A DNA stretch of 37,856 nucleotides from JAAGZL01 sp964628835 (GCA_964628835.1 CAZVME010000028.1:1-37856), one strand, 5' to 3'; positions 8,717 through 17,563 are shown, numbered from the stretch's first letter. Notes: a model not told the origin generated them from the sequence alone. Made by a program: numbers and translations.

Positions 8717-10381
8717 AGATGCAATTTCCTACAATAACATCACCACATACAAGCCGCCCCAACAGTGTCCAGAGGGCCATGTTGTGGGTGATCCTCGCCC
8801 TGATCCCAGGCAGTCTGGGCATGATCTGGTTTTTCGGCTGGGGCATACTGATAAATATGGTGCTGGCCATCGCCACCGCAATTGCTTGCGAAGCGCTGGT
8901 CATGAAACTGCGCGGACGCGAAATCAAGCCGGTGATCATGGATCTGAGTGCCATTCTCACCGCAATGCTTTTCGCCGTTGCCGTCCCACCCCTACTGCCC
9001 TGGTGGCTAACCATACTAGGTGTAGCCTTCGCCATCCTGCTGGTTAAACAGATGTACGGCGGCCTCGGCTATAACGTATTCAATCCAGCCATGGCGGCAT
9101 ACGTACTGCTGCTGATCTCCTACCCGGTACAGATGACATCCTGGCTGCCGCCAGTGATGCTGAATGAAAACCCCATGGGCTTCATGCAGACCCTCAGTGT
9201 TATCTTCAGCGGCGCCCTCCCCACTGGCCTGACCTGGGATGCGGTAACCATGGCCACACCACTGGATACCATGCGCACCGGGCTCAGTCTGAACCAGACC
9301 GTAACGGAAATAAGCAGCAACCCTATCCTGGGTAAGTTTGGCGGCAAGGGTTGGGAAGTGGTCGCTGGCCTCTATCTGCTGGGCGGCCTCTTCATGCTGT
9401 ATAAAAAGGCCATCAGCTGGCATATCCCGGTTTCCACACTTGGTGGTCTGGCGGTTATGGCCCTGCTGTTTAACGTACTGGATGGCGATGCCTATCCGTT
9501 CAGCAGCTTCCATGTTTTTAGCGGAGCTGCAATGCTCGGCGCATTCTTTATTGCAACCGATCCGGTTTCCGCACCTGGCACCAGAAAGGGGCAACTCTAC
9601 TACGGCGCAGGTATTGGTATTTTTGTGTATATCATTCGAACCTGGGGTGGCTATCCAGATGCCATCGCCTTCTCAGTATTGTTAATGAATATGGCAGCAC
9701 CAACTATTGAATTCTTTACCCGTCCACGCACCTTCGGTCATCGGGGGTCTGGTAATGATTAAGCACCCTATTACTATCGCAGGACTGCTCCTGGCCATGT
9801 TTGCCGTGATCGGCGTTGGGCTGGTCGCTTTTACTTATCAGGCAACCAAAGACCAGATCGCCGAGAATGAGCGTCAGGCCCTGTTAAACAGTCTCAATGC
9901 ACTGGTACCGGCAGAGAGCATCGACAACGATATAGTTACCGATCTCACCACGGTCTCCGACCAGGGAAAACTGGGAACGGCCGAGACCACGGTCTACCTG
10001 GGGCGCAAGGCAAATAAGCCAGTTGCAGCTGTGTTCACCTCCATCGCACCTGATGGCTACAGTGGCCAAATCAAACTCCTGGTGGCCATCCTGGCAAATG
10101 GCAAGCTGGGCGGTGTGCGTGTTGTAGCCCACAAGGAGACACCGGGACTGGGTGACAAGATTGAAGTTGAAAAATCAGACTGGATTCACAGTTTCAAAGA
10201 CAAATCCCTGGGTAACCCTGATCTAGCCAAGTGGAAAGTAAAGCGTGACGGCGGAATCTTTGACCAGTTTTCCGGCGCCACCATCACCCCAAGGTCGATC
10301 GTAAAGGCGGTAAAAAACACCCTGCTCTACTACAAGAACAACGGCAAAAAACTGTTTGTAGTCAAGCCCAAGACAGAACAG
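7126..10381 (+). repeat. Tandem duplication of rnfCDG, second unit (3256 bp)
   Basis: This is the second unit, offset by 3289 bp from 3837-7092. Its right end at 10381 continues smoothly into the normal end of rnfG and then rnfE. The left end of the first unit joins the normal rnfC start. The order is therefore A-B-CDG-CDG-E. Confidence 0.95.
8719..9762 (+). CDS. rnfD: RnfD, second copy
   Basis: The 347-residue translation is the same as that of the first rnfD (5430-6473), including the FMN-attachment region DAVTMATPLD with Thr180. It starts 2 bp after the second rnfC and overlaps the second rnfG by 8 bp. It lies wholly inside the duplicated unit, and I see no independent promoter between the copies. 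Confidence 0.93.
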   Translation: MQFPTITSPHTSRPNSVQRAMLWVILALIPGSLGMIWFFGWGILINMVLAIATAIACEALVMKLRGREIKPVIMDLSAILTAMLFAVAVPPLLPWWLTILGVAFAILLVKQMYGGLGYNVFNPAMAAYVLLLISYPVQMTSWLPPVMLNENPMGFMQTLSVIFSGALPTGLTWDAVTMATPLDTMRTGLSLNQTVTEISSNPILGKFGGKGWEVVAGLYLLGGLFMLYKKAISWHIPVSTLGGLAVMALLFNVLDGDAYPFSSFHVFSGAAMLGAFFIATDPVSAPGTRKGQLYYGAGIGIFVYIIRTWGGYPDAIAFSVLLMNMAAPTIEFFTRPRTFGHRGSGND

Positions 10382-10432
10382 GCCAGTACCCAGACGGCCA
10401 AGGCTGAGCCAAAAACCGAAAGCACCAAATAA
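9755..10432 (+). CDS. rnfG: RnfG, second copy, normal C-terminus
   Basis: This 225-residue copy has one membrane helix, the FMN domain with SGAT (Thr176) and a polar Lys/Glu/Thr tail (ASTQTAKAEPKTESTK). I take it to be the ancestral form, because its sequence runs uninterrupted into rnfE, whose start is 14 bp downstream. The start at 9755 is chosen for the GGGGG ribosome-binding site and the overlap with rnfD. Confidence 0.93.
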   Translation: MIKHPITIAGLLLAMFAVIGVGLVAFTYQATKDQIAENERQALLNSLNALVPAESIDNDIVTDLTTVSDQGKLGTAETTVYLGRKANKPVAAVFTSIAPDGYSGQIKLLVAILANGKLGGVRVVAHKETPGLGDKIEVEKSDWIHSFKDKSLGNPDLAKWKVKRDGGIFDQFSGATITPRSIVKAVKNTLLYYKNNGKKLFVVKPKTEQASTQTAKAEPKTESTK

Positions 10433-10446
10433 CCAGGTATACGAAC

Positions 10447-11136
10447 ATGTCAGACATCACCTACGGTAAACTGATTCGCGACGGACTATGGAGCAACAAC
10501 CAGGCCCTGGTGGCCCTCCTTGGGCTATGCCCACTGCTTGCCGTTACCAACACCGCAATCAACGGACTGGGCTTGGGTATCGCCACCACCGTGGTTTTTG
10601 TACTATCCAACATCACCATCTCGCTGATCCGTAATATTGTGCGCAACGAGATACGTCTGCCAGTATTTGTGCTGGTAATCGCCTCATTTGTTACCGCTGT
10701 AGAACTGAGCATGAATGCCTGGTTCTTTGAACTCTATAAGATCCTTGGCATCTTCATCCCGCTGATCGTCACCAACTGCGCCATCATTGGCCGCGCTGAG
10801 GCCTTTGCCTCCAAGAACAATGTGGTGAAATCCACAGTGGATGGTCTGGCTATGGGCATTGGCTTTACCCTGGTACTGGTAGCTCTGGGTGCAGCGCGTG
10901 AATTTGTCGGCATGGGTACCCTGTTTGTACAGGCACACCTGATGTTTGGCGAGGCTGCAAGAGGCCTCACCTTTAGCATGGGCGAAGATTTTAAGGGTGC
11001 ACTACTGGCTATCCTTCCTCCTGGGGCATTTATCGGCCTGGGACTGATGCTGGCACTGAAGAATAATGTGGATCACCGGGCAGATGAACGCGCCAAGGTG
11101 ACAGCACTAAAAGAAGAGCCTGAGGCCGCCACCTAA
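10447..11136 (+). CDS. rnfE: Electron transport complex subunit RnfE
   Basis: RnfE (229 residues) is the membrane partner of RnfA and is homologous to NqrD. Six helices are visible, with Cys28 in LGLCPLLAV and Cys111 in VTNCAIIGRAEAFA supplying its half of the intramembrane iron-sulfur site. The charged C-terminal tail ends in EEPEAAT. It is the last gene of the operon. In many Gammaproteobacteria nth follows rnfE directly; here a sensor kinase on the opposite strand is placed between them. No clear terminator hairpin is seen in the 49 bp before that convergent gene. Confidence 0.95.
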   Translation: MSDITYGKLIRDGLWSNNQALVALLGLCPLLAVTNTAINGLGLGIATTVVFVLSNITISLIRNIVRNEIRLPVFVLVIASFVTAVELSMNAWFFELYKILGIFIPLIVTNCAIIGRAEAFASKNNVVKSTVDGLAMGIGFTLVLVALGAAREFVGMGTLFVQAHLMFGEAARGLTFSMGEDFKGALLAILPPGAFIGLGLMLALKNNVDHRADERAKVTALKEEPEAAT

Positions 11137-11185
11137 ACGGCATTAATACATATGATCGCGGCCTGTAACTTTCGGTCAGCCTAGG

Positions 11186-12871
11186 CTATATCAGACCGGG
11201 TTGCTCACTCTCCTCAAGCCCAGGCTTGCTGGAGAGGTGGCTGTAGCCCTCCTCCTTCGCAACAGCCAATACCGCCTGGATCTTATCCACTAGGCATTCC
11301 AGGATCACCGGCTTCCGTATCATGGTAGTCGAGCTGTATTTATCCAGATCCAGACAGTTGCTGCGCTGAGCCAGTACCACCAGTGGCAAATCCTGCCCCA
11401 GAGCACTCAGGCATATATCGGCAATACGGGTAACATCTTTCCCCCCGGGAGGATCAGAAATCATGATCAAATCTGTAGCGTGTTGCGCCCTTGACTCCGA
11501 TACCGCAGCACCCAGCGCCGCGATCCTATCTGCCGACTCCACAATCATCCCGGCATCTTCAAAGGATTTGGTGATAACCTCCCTGCTGGTGCTATTGGTT
11601 TCAAACACAAACACCATCTTCCCACGTATGGAGGAGTAGTCATCAAGCTGCCTAACCTCAAATTCATTGACTACCGCCGGCAACTTAAGCTGAAATCGTG
11701 AACACCCGTCACTCAGCTCGGTCCAAAATTCACCACCCATCATCAGTGTCAGTTTCCTGGCCAGGCTAACCCCAAGGCCCGAGCTAAGATCACTGGAGTC
11801 CAAGCCATTAGCACCAGCTTCACTCTCGCTGTCCAGCAGAGTCTGGCGCGGGCCATCCACTGCAAATAACAGGCTGTCTGAATCGGCAGGATCAATTCTC
11901 ACCGCAACCCTGAGTTCACCATCCTGTGCGTTATCGAGAGAGTGCTTTATTACATTAACCAGGATCTGCCGTAACCTCTGTTCATCTCCCATAATCACCT
12001 TTGGTACTTCAGCAGCAACAGAACAGATCAGTTCGCTATTCTTGATTAATGCATACTGGCTGGTAGCAGAACATATCTCCAGCAGAAGATCCCGCAGATT
12101 GAATGGCACCGCCTGAACCTGCAACTGCTGCGCCTCCATCTTGGAGAAATCCAACACATCACCTATTGCCGCATCCAACAGTGATGCGGAAGAGATGATC
12201 TCCTCCACCCTATCCACCTGCCTCATGCTCAACTCTGAGCCGGCCAATCTATTTGAAGTGGCAATGATGTCTCCCAGTGGTGCTCGCATGTCGTTGGTAA
12301 TATTCGACAGAAATCGGCCCATGAGTCGATTCGACTCCTCCGCCTGAAGCCGGGCAAGCTTCAACCTACTCATCAATGAATGCTGGTAGATTGGCAGCAG
12401 AGCAAGAACAGACAAGACAAATAATGCTTCAAACAGATAGCTACCCCACTGCCCAAGAAAGGTAAGCACCACAGAATAAGCCGCAATGCTAAGGGTTGAT
12501 GCCGCCGTCAAATGGCGGCGACCATAGCGGGTCCCGTAGGAGACAAAGATCCAGATATAGAGAAGAAAGAAAGGGCTGGTTGCATCTCCAGTCAGATAGA
12601 TACTGAAGGTGGTGGCAGATATATCCACCACCAGAGAGAAATAGCGTCGGCCCTCCCACACCGGCCGCACAAACACACTAATCAGAATACCGGAGAAGAA
12701 CAGCAGATAGAGGGCAAACAGCGCTCCAAAAAGTTTAGTGTCGATCGAATAGCGTTCAGACCATACGACAGCCGATATGTAAACTATTGCAAATACCCAG
12801 ACCCCAAGCCGAACCATGGCAGACTGAAACTCCGGATTTGAGTATATCTCCCTTCTCTTAAATGCATGCAT
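11186..12871 (-). CDS. RpfC-like hybrid sensor kinase lacking the phospho-acceptor His
   Basis: This is a 561-residue membrane sensor. About five to six helices fill residues 20-165 and resemble the input region of RpfC, the sensor of diffusible fatty-acid signals (an inference from overall pattern). A coiled coil and a HisKA-like segment follow. Its H-box reads ITNDMRAPLG, so the phosphorylated His is Asn193 (codon AAC at 12293-12295). The ATPase region keeps QILVN and the late GLGVSLARKL glycine box, but the second N-box Asn is His and the DxGxG box is degenerate (DGPRQT). The C-terminus is receiver-like with KPV near the end, yet the phospho-Asp region reads DLIMISD, with Ser where Asp is expected. 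It is probably a pseudokinase, and is convergent with rnfE. Confidence 0.8.
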   Translation of the reverse strand: MHAFKRREIYSNPEFQSAMVRLGVWVFAIVYISAVVWSERYSIDTKLFGALFALYLLFFSGILISVFVRPVWEGRRYFSLVVDISATTFSIYLTGDATSPFFLLYIWIFVSYGTRYGRRHLTAASTLSIAAYSVVLTFLGQWGSYLFEALFVLSVLALLPIYQHSLMSRLKLARLQAEESNRLMGRFLSNITNDMRAPLGDIIATSNRLAGSELSMRQVDRVEEIISSASLLDAAIGDVLDFSKMEAQQLQVQAVPFNLRDLLLEICSATSQYALIKNSELICSVAAEVPKVIMGDEQRLRQILVNVIKHSLDNAQDGELRVAVRIDPADSDSLLFAVDGPRQTLLDSESEAGANGLDSSDLSSGLGVSLARKLTLMMGGEFWTELSDGCSRFQLKLPAVVNEFEVRQLDDYSSIRGKMVFVFETNSTSREVITKSFEDAGMIVESADRIAALGAAVSESRAQHATDLIMISDPPGGKDVTRIADICLSALGQDLPLVVLAQRSNCLDLDKYSSTTMIRKPVILECLVDKIQAVLAVAKEEGYSHLSSKPGLEESEQPGLI

Positions 12872-13060
12872 TTCGAACTACTCCCTGCTCGACAATTCCG
12901 TGCTTCTGGCAACTATATACCAATTACACTCAGGATTTCAGCACATATTCCCCCCGTACCACAGATAATAACTGCACCCCGCCCTTTCCTGGCAAAGCCA
13001 ATAACCGGATAATATACAGTGCACAACATGCGGCAAAATTGAGAGCACTGAAACCACATC

Positions 13061-13702
13061 ATGAATAAAACAAAACGTCTGGAGATCTTTAAGCGCCTGG
13101 CCATAGAGATGCCCAACCCAACATCCGAGCTCAACTTCAGTTCGCCCTTTGAGCTGCTGGTAGCCGTAATACTCTCAGCCCAGGCCACCGATCGCTCGGT
13201 GAACAAGGTAACCACGAGGCTATTTCCCCTGGCCGCCACCCCGGGGGCCATATTGGCCCTGGGAGAAGATGGGCTACGGGATATGATCAAGACCATCGGC
13301 CTATTCAACAACAAGGCCTCCCACATCATCTCCACCTGCAAAATCCTGACGGAGCAGTTTGATGGCAAGGTACCAGAAGAGAGAAAGGCCCTGGAAGCAC
13401 TGCCGGGAGTGGGACGCAAAACAGCAAACGTGATCCTCAACACCGCCTTTGGCCAGCCCACCATCGCCGTAGACACCCATGTATTCCGGGTCTCCAACCG
13501 TACCAAGATCGCCCCCGGAAAGACCGTACTGGAGGTGGAAAAAAGACTCCTGCGCCTGGTACCAAAGGAACATATGCTGGACGCCCACCATTTGTTAATC
13601 CTGCATGGACGCTATACTTGTATTGCCAGAAAACCACGTTGCGGTTCATGTATCATTGAGGACCTTTGTGAATACACGGCAAAGACTGACCCGGAGAGCT
13701 GA
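13061..13702 (+). CDS. nth: Endonuclease III
   Basis: Nth (213 residues) is a DNA glycosylase/AP lyase that removes oxidised pyrimidines. The helix-hairpin-helix reads LPGVGRKTANV with catalytic Lys120, and the essential Asp is Asp138 in AVDTHVFR. The C-terminal [4Fe-4S] ligands are Cys187, Cys194, Cys197 and Cys203. Numbering and length match the E. coli enzyme as I recall it. The next gene starts directly after the stop codon, so the two are probably co-transcribed. About 190 bp separate it from the divergent kinase gene, room for both promoters. Confidence 0.96.
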   Translation: MNKTKRLEIFKRLAIEMPNPTSELNFSSPFELLVAVILSAQATDRSVNKVTTRLFPLAATPGAILALGEDGLRDMIKTIGLFNNKASHIISTCKILTEQFDGKVPEERKALEALPGVGRKTANVILNTAFGQPTIAVDTHVFRVSNRTKIAPGKTVLEVEKRLLRLVPKEHMLDAHHLLILHGRYTCIARKPRCGSCIIEDLCEYTAKTDPES

Positions 13703-14140
13703 ATGTTCGGTAACGACCGAAGACAAATGCGACGCTTTTTCACCGAAGCATGGAGCAAACAAAAAAGCGGACTGCCCATGGAGCCAATGGAAAAGATCGT
13801 TGCTGACACTATCCAACAGCACCCAGAATACCACTCTATACTGGAACAGCAGGATCTTGCCCTGGAGAAGGACTATCTACCAGACGCTGGGGAGACCAAT
13901 CCCTTCCTGCATATGTCCATGCACATCAGCCTACAGGAGCAGATCTCTACCGATCGCCCTCCTGGCATCACTACCGCATACCACAAACTGATCATAGGCA
14001 GTGGTGACGCGCATGCCGCAGATCATATGATGATGGAGTGCCTGGGGCGCATGCTGTGGGAGGCGCAGAGAAACAACCGTCTGCCAGATGAACAGGCATA
14101 TCTGGAGTGTATAAAAGGCCTCGATAACAAGAGACCGTAA
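13703..14140 (+). CDS. DUF1841 family protein
   Basis: This 145-residue soluble protein begins immediately after the nth stop codon. The opening MFGNDRRQMRRFF, the middle NPFLHMSMHISLQEQ and the His/Met-rich HAADHMMMECLGRMLWEAQR are characteristic of DUF1841, a family often found beside nth in Proteobacteria. Its function is unknown. The conserved His and Met residues in two helices could suggest metal binding, but that is speculation. Zero spacing suggests translational coupling with nth. Confidence 0.88.
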   Translation: MFGNDRRQMRRFFTEAWSKQKSGLPMEPMEKIVADTIQQHPEYHSILEQQDLALEKDYLPDAGETNPFLHMSMHISLQEQISTDRPPGITTAYHKLIIGSGDAHAADHMMMECLGRMLWEAQRNNRLPDEQAYLECIKGLDNKRP

Positions 14141-14212
14141 ATAGAATAAGATCCTGAATAACACAAGGGGAGCATCAAACCCAATAGCGCAACCGATTAC
14201 AGGAGCTTGATT

Positions 14213-14647
14213 ATGAACAAGACATGGGTAGTTGTTGCCGACACCAGCCGCGCACGCATCTTCAGCGCAGAGACACCCACCAGCAAGTTACAGGAAACCG
14301 AAACCATGACCCACCCCGCAGCCCGCCTGCACCCTGGCGACCTGGTCAGTGACCGGCCAGGCCGGGACCGCAATGCAGTCAATGGCTCCCACAACCTGGG
14401 ACAGGAGACCACAACCAAGGATGAGGAGGCGATACGCTTTGCAACCGAGGTGTGTGGCAGATTGGAGCAAGGCCGAATCAAGTGTCAGTTCGACAAGCTG
14501 TATATTGTTGCCGCCCCATCATTTCTGGGTCATATAAGAAAACATCAAACCCCGGCCCTGAAAAAAGTAATTGCGGGAGAGATCTCAAAAAATATTGCAC
14601 TCAAGGAGGCTGAAGAGATCCAAAAATGCCTGCCTGATTACCTATAG
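14213..14647 (+). CDS. Host-attachment (baeRF-like) family protein
   Basis: This 144-residue protein opens with MNKTWVVVADTSRARIFSAE, typical of the family annotated as 'protein required for attachment to host cells', which is related to archaeo-eukaryotic release-factor domains. HPGDLVSDRPGR and a Lys-rich C-terminus (LKKVIAGEISKNIALKEAEEIQKCLP) also fit. The family name comes from work on a plant-associated bacterium, and the biochemical role is not established. I place the start at the ATG at 14213, which sits 6 bp after AGGAGC, rather than the TTG at 14207. It is about 70 bp downstream of the DUF1841 gene. Confidence 0.8.
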   Translation: MNKTWVVVADTSRARIFSAETPTSKLQETETMTHPAARLHPGDLVSDRPGRDRNAVNGSHNLGQETTTKDEEAIRFATEVCGRLEQGRIKCQFDKLYIVAAPSFLGHIRKHQTPALKKVIAGEISKNIALKEAEEIQKCLPDYL

Positions 14648-14690
14648 CTATCTCGAACAGAGTACCCATAAAACCATAGATAAAAATCAA

Positions 14691-14727
14691 ACCATTATCC
14701 ATGCCCGAGGAGTGCATGGATAATGGT
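14691..14727. terminator. Perfect 14-bp hairpin between genes
   Basis: Arms 14691-14704 (ACCATTATCCATGC) and 14714-14727 are exact complements around a 9-bp loop. No T-tract follows on the plus strand. A T-rich stretch follows only when read on the minus strand, where no gene ends. It may act as a Rho-aided terminator or mRNA stabiliser after the host-attachment gene. It also lies just ahead of the next gene's GTG start. Confidence 0.5.
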
Positions 14728-14741
14728 CTATAGTTAGAACC

Positions 14742-17033
14742 GTGTCAGAAAAACGAATAAAAACTATACGCAGGATCATATCCCCGGTAACAACCCTGGC
14801 GCTACCGGTCGCCGTTGTTACAGTTTTCACCTCTGTTCTCACTCTGGTTGCACCTCTGATCCTTACACTACTACTGACAGGGGCAAACCCGGCCCATGCA
14901 GACGCTCAAAGTAAGGCCGCCGACAATTGGATTGAAGACATTGCAGGCAAACAGTCTAAAGACATCCTGCGCGAGATTGAGAAGAAGGTTAAGCTGGACC
15001 CGGATCTGAAAAAAAACCTAAAAGACTCAGTCAAGGGCCTGCTAAAAGACAAGCTGAAAAAAGCCCTACTACCCAAGGCTCATTCGCTGGCAATGCAGGA
15101 GATCATCGATAGTATCGAGAAGGCTCTAAACAGCGGAACCAGGCGCAGAGCATGCGATACTGCCGCAGTCAATAAAGCATATTGGGCTGCAAATCAGGTT
15201 CGCCGCGCACTCACTGGTGCCGCAGAAACAGCAATTGAACTGTTGGAAGCGGTTGGTGGCGCCGGATCGATCGCCAAGGATCTAGCAGAGAACGCTGCTA
15301 AAACCATTGGCAAGAAGGTACTGGACAAGATCCGCAAGGCGCTTGAAGACGCCCTGGACAACTACATAAAAAATTACAAGGTAGAAACCTTTTCGCGAGA
15401 TTTCAGTTCCGGAGGCTGTTCCATGACCATGCGGGTCATCTGGAACAAGGCCAGGGGTCGTTTTAATTATCTGATTCTAGGCAATTGCAATTGCAATAAA
15501 GCATCCGCCAGGGGTAAACACAAAGTCCTACTGGAGCGCTGGAGTGTTACCGGAAGCGGTCGCGCCAGATGGGTAGGCGAAACCAGAGAAAAGGCCATTA
15601 ACAAGAAACTGGTACCTGAATCAACCATCCGGGGAACAGCGCTGGTCACCCGCATTCGAGTCAAATCAGTCTGCTGTGGCAGTGATGGCAGCGTATGTGC
15701 GGTTTCGGCCGGCAAAGACCCATGGATATTTACTCCTCCTGGCACCAGCAAACGACCCACAACCGGAACCAAAGGCGGCAAGTCCAAACGCCCCACAACC
15801 GGTTCCGGTGGCAAGAAAGGTGGCACCAAGGTTGGGGGAACATCGCAACCGGTTAAACCAAAGGTGCCCACCAACCCGGTCTCTGGAGAGCCCCTGAGTG
15901 ATGGCAAAGGCAAGATAGAAGTTCCTGAAATACCCGCCGGCCCGTTATGTCCTTCCGACAAGGAGAAGATAATTGGCAAGGCTACTGATGCATTTTTCCG
16001 CGCTGGCAACCTGGTTACGAAACTTGAGCGCGACTACACTATCGCCGCACAGGGAGGGAAGAAAACAGCCAAGGCCATGAGTGCAAAGAAGGCGCTGGAT
16101 GCAGCAAAAGAGCTTAAGGACAGGGCGGGCAAGGCCCTGGAGAATTCCTATAAAATCCCAGAGAAGAAAAAGTGCCACCCCAGCCACACCAGTCAAAGCA
16201 TGCTCCTGCCGGGTGGCAGTGATTTCCTGGCCGCAACCCAGCCCACAGCACTGGCCATGGCCATGAGCGGACCAAAATCCTGTAAGGCCGGACGTAACTG
16301 CCGCTACAGCCTTATGCTCACCAACGATAGCAACTCGGTAATTAATGGTGCCCTCCCTCTCACCATATCCACTGGCATTGCAGTCAGGTCCGTAAAACCA
16401 CGCACCAAGGGCTGGTACTGCATGACTGGGCGTGCTGGAATCCAATGCTATACCAGGCAACTGGAACTGGCGCCACAAGATTCCACCGGACTGAAACTGG
16501 ACATACGTTATGCCAACCGTAGCCGCACCGCCAGTACCGACATCTGCTTCAACCCCTCACCAATCTGGGAAGATAGCGAGTCCGGGCCCAGTACAGATCG
16601 TTCCACCATCCAGCTGTTGCAGCACACCCTGACCAAGGCCGGTTATCGACCCGGACCAGCAGACGGACAGATGGGCAAACGCACCAGACGCTCGGCACAC
16701 ACCTACGCCAAACGCAACTTCTGCCAGATACCTGACAACATTGTTTCTGATGACCTGCTGGTCGGCCTGCTGGGTGGATCTGTAATCAGTGTCATGCCCA
16801 CCCAGGCCTGCACCTCCACACGGGTAGTGGCCAACAGAAAAGCAACCAAGAAACGCAGCGGAACAAACTGGCCTGGAGCATTACTGAAATACGGTATTGA
16901 TCGGGAATTAAGAAAGCGTCGCGATAAACACAGATATGATGATGAGCACTATAGCGAACCCAAATCCGAACCAAAAGAGGTTGTTCCATACACCGAGCCA
17001 CTGGAATGCACTCCAGATGGGGAGTGTTACTGA
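14742..17033 (+). CDS. Large secreted protein with C-terminal peptidoglycan-binding domain
   Basis: I do not recognise the whole 763-residue protein. A long hydrophobic N-terminus ends in NPAHADA, a good signal-peptidase site near residues 53-55. Next is a Lys/Glu/Ala helical region (60-210) and a Cys-containing beta-rich segment (CSMTMRVIWN, CNCNKA, VCCGSDGSVC). A low-complexity linker repeats KRPTTG. After a second helical segment come a CARDB/DUF11-like strand domain (about 510-605) and a peptidoglycan-binding type 1 motif (about 617-660: QLLQHTLTKAGYRPGPADGQMGKRTRRS). The tail is polar, with paired Cys. An envelope role is inferred. The only plausible start is a GTG 21 bp after an in-frame stop, with no clear ribosome-binding site. 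Confidence 0.75.
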   Translation: MSEKRIKTIRRIISPVTTLALPVAVVTVFTSVLTLVAPLILTLLLTGANPAHADAQSKAADNWIEDIAGKQSKDILREIEKKVKLDPDLKKNLKDSVKGLLKDKLKKALLPKAHSLAMQEIIDSIEKALNSGTRRRACDTAAVNKAYWAANQVRRALTGAAETAIELLEAVGGAGSIAKDLAENAAKTIGKKVLDKIRKALEDALDNYIKNYKVETFSRDFSSGGCSMTMRVIWNKARGRFNYLILGNCNCNKASARGKHKVLLERWSVTGSGRARWVGETREKAINKKLVPESTIRGTALVTRIRVKSVCCGSDGSVCAVSAGKDPWIFTPPGTSKRPTTGTKGGKSKRPTTGSGGKKGGTKVGGTSQPVKPKVPTNPVSGEPLSDGKGKIEVPEIPAGPLCPSDKEKIIGKATDAFFRAGNLVTKLERDYTIAAQGGKKTAKAMSAKKALDAAKELKDRAGKALENSYKIPEKKKCHPSHTSQSMLLPGGSDFLAATQPTALAMAMSGPKSCKAGRNCRYSLMLTNDSNSVINGALPLTISTGIAVRSVKPRTKGWYCMTGRAGIQCYTRQLELAPQDSTGLKLDIRYANRSRTASTDICFNPSPIWEDSESGPSTDRSTIQLLQHTLTKAGYRPGPADGQMGKRTRRSAHTYAKRNFCQIPDNIVSDDLLVGLLGGSVISVMPTQACTSTRVVANRKATKKRSGTNWPGALLKYGIDRELRKRRDKHRYDDEHYSEPKSEPKEVVPYTEPLECTPDGECY

Positions 17034-17179
17034 CAATCAACCAGCCTACCCATCTATTACTCACACCGGCCTATGGCCATAAGCTGCATGTTTGTACAGA
17101 GTGGGCTCCCTCTGATCCAAAACACCCCCAACCGATGAATCAAGCAAAAGCGTAATCCACCGGACAATACAGCAAGCTG

Positions 17180-17463
17180 CAATCATCTACTATCCGCAAA
17201 GCGGGTAGTATGAAGAAGCCCCCTGGAAGGGGCCAAAATATCCCCCCCATCGATTAGCCTGTGAGGGGCGCGTCCTGCGCCGAAGGAATATGGCAGGCTG
17301 AAATCATGGCGGGTTGCCACTCCCACAGGTGAACAAACTCACTCGTTCCAAAAAAAAGCCACTTGTTGCCTTCCCTACACTGCGTGCAGGAACGGTAAAG
17401 CCTTTCAGTATCTCACCGCCAGGGACGGTGATTTACCTGGATTCAATTAATCAGATCATGCCA
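17180..17463. repeat. 284-bp composite dispersed repeat, copy 1
   Basis: This fills most of the 530-bp gap between the secreted protein and the HPP gene; I see nothing definite in 17034-17179. A diverged copy of equal length lies at 32493-32776. Hairpin arms are 17188-17196/17202-17210 (9 bp, CAAAG loop) and 17413-17418/17426-17431 (6 bp). A central inverted pair, 17257-17267 and 17320-17330, carries CCTGTG / CACAGG cores like those of gammaproteobacterial REP sequences. Smaller stems lie at 17274-17278/17293-17297 and 17307-17310/17316-17319. It contains no conserved ORF. It ends about 100 bp ahead of the HPP gene. Confidence 0.75.
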
Positions 17464-17563
17464 ATTAGAAATTGAAAAACCACCATTAATCATTAAACTC
17501 TTGTAGGTTCCTACCGTTCACTGCTTGCCCCACATCCATTACTTGTAACTGGTAGACTGAGAT

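Noticed and set aside
17257..17340. Glycine- or cobalamin-riboswitch-like core (GCGCCGAAGGA, later AGGTGAACAAACTC) upstream of the HPP gene
   Set aside because: The inverted CCTGTGGGAG cores fit REP-type repeats better, a second copy (32493-32776) has no downstream gene, and the conserved riboswitch loops are not all present.
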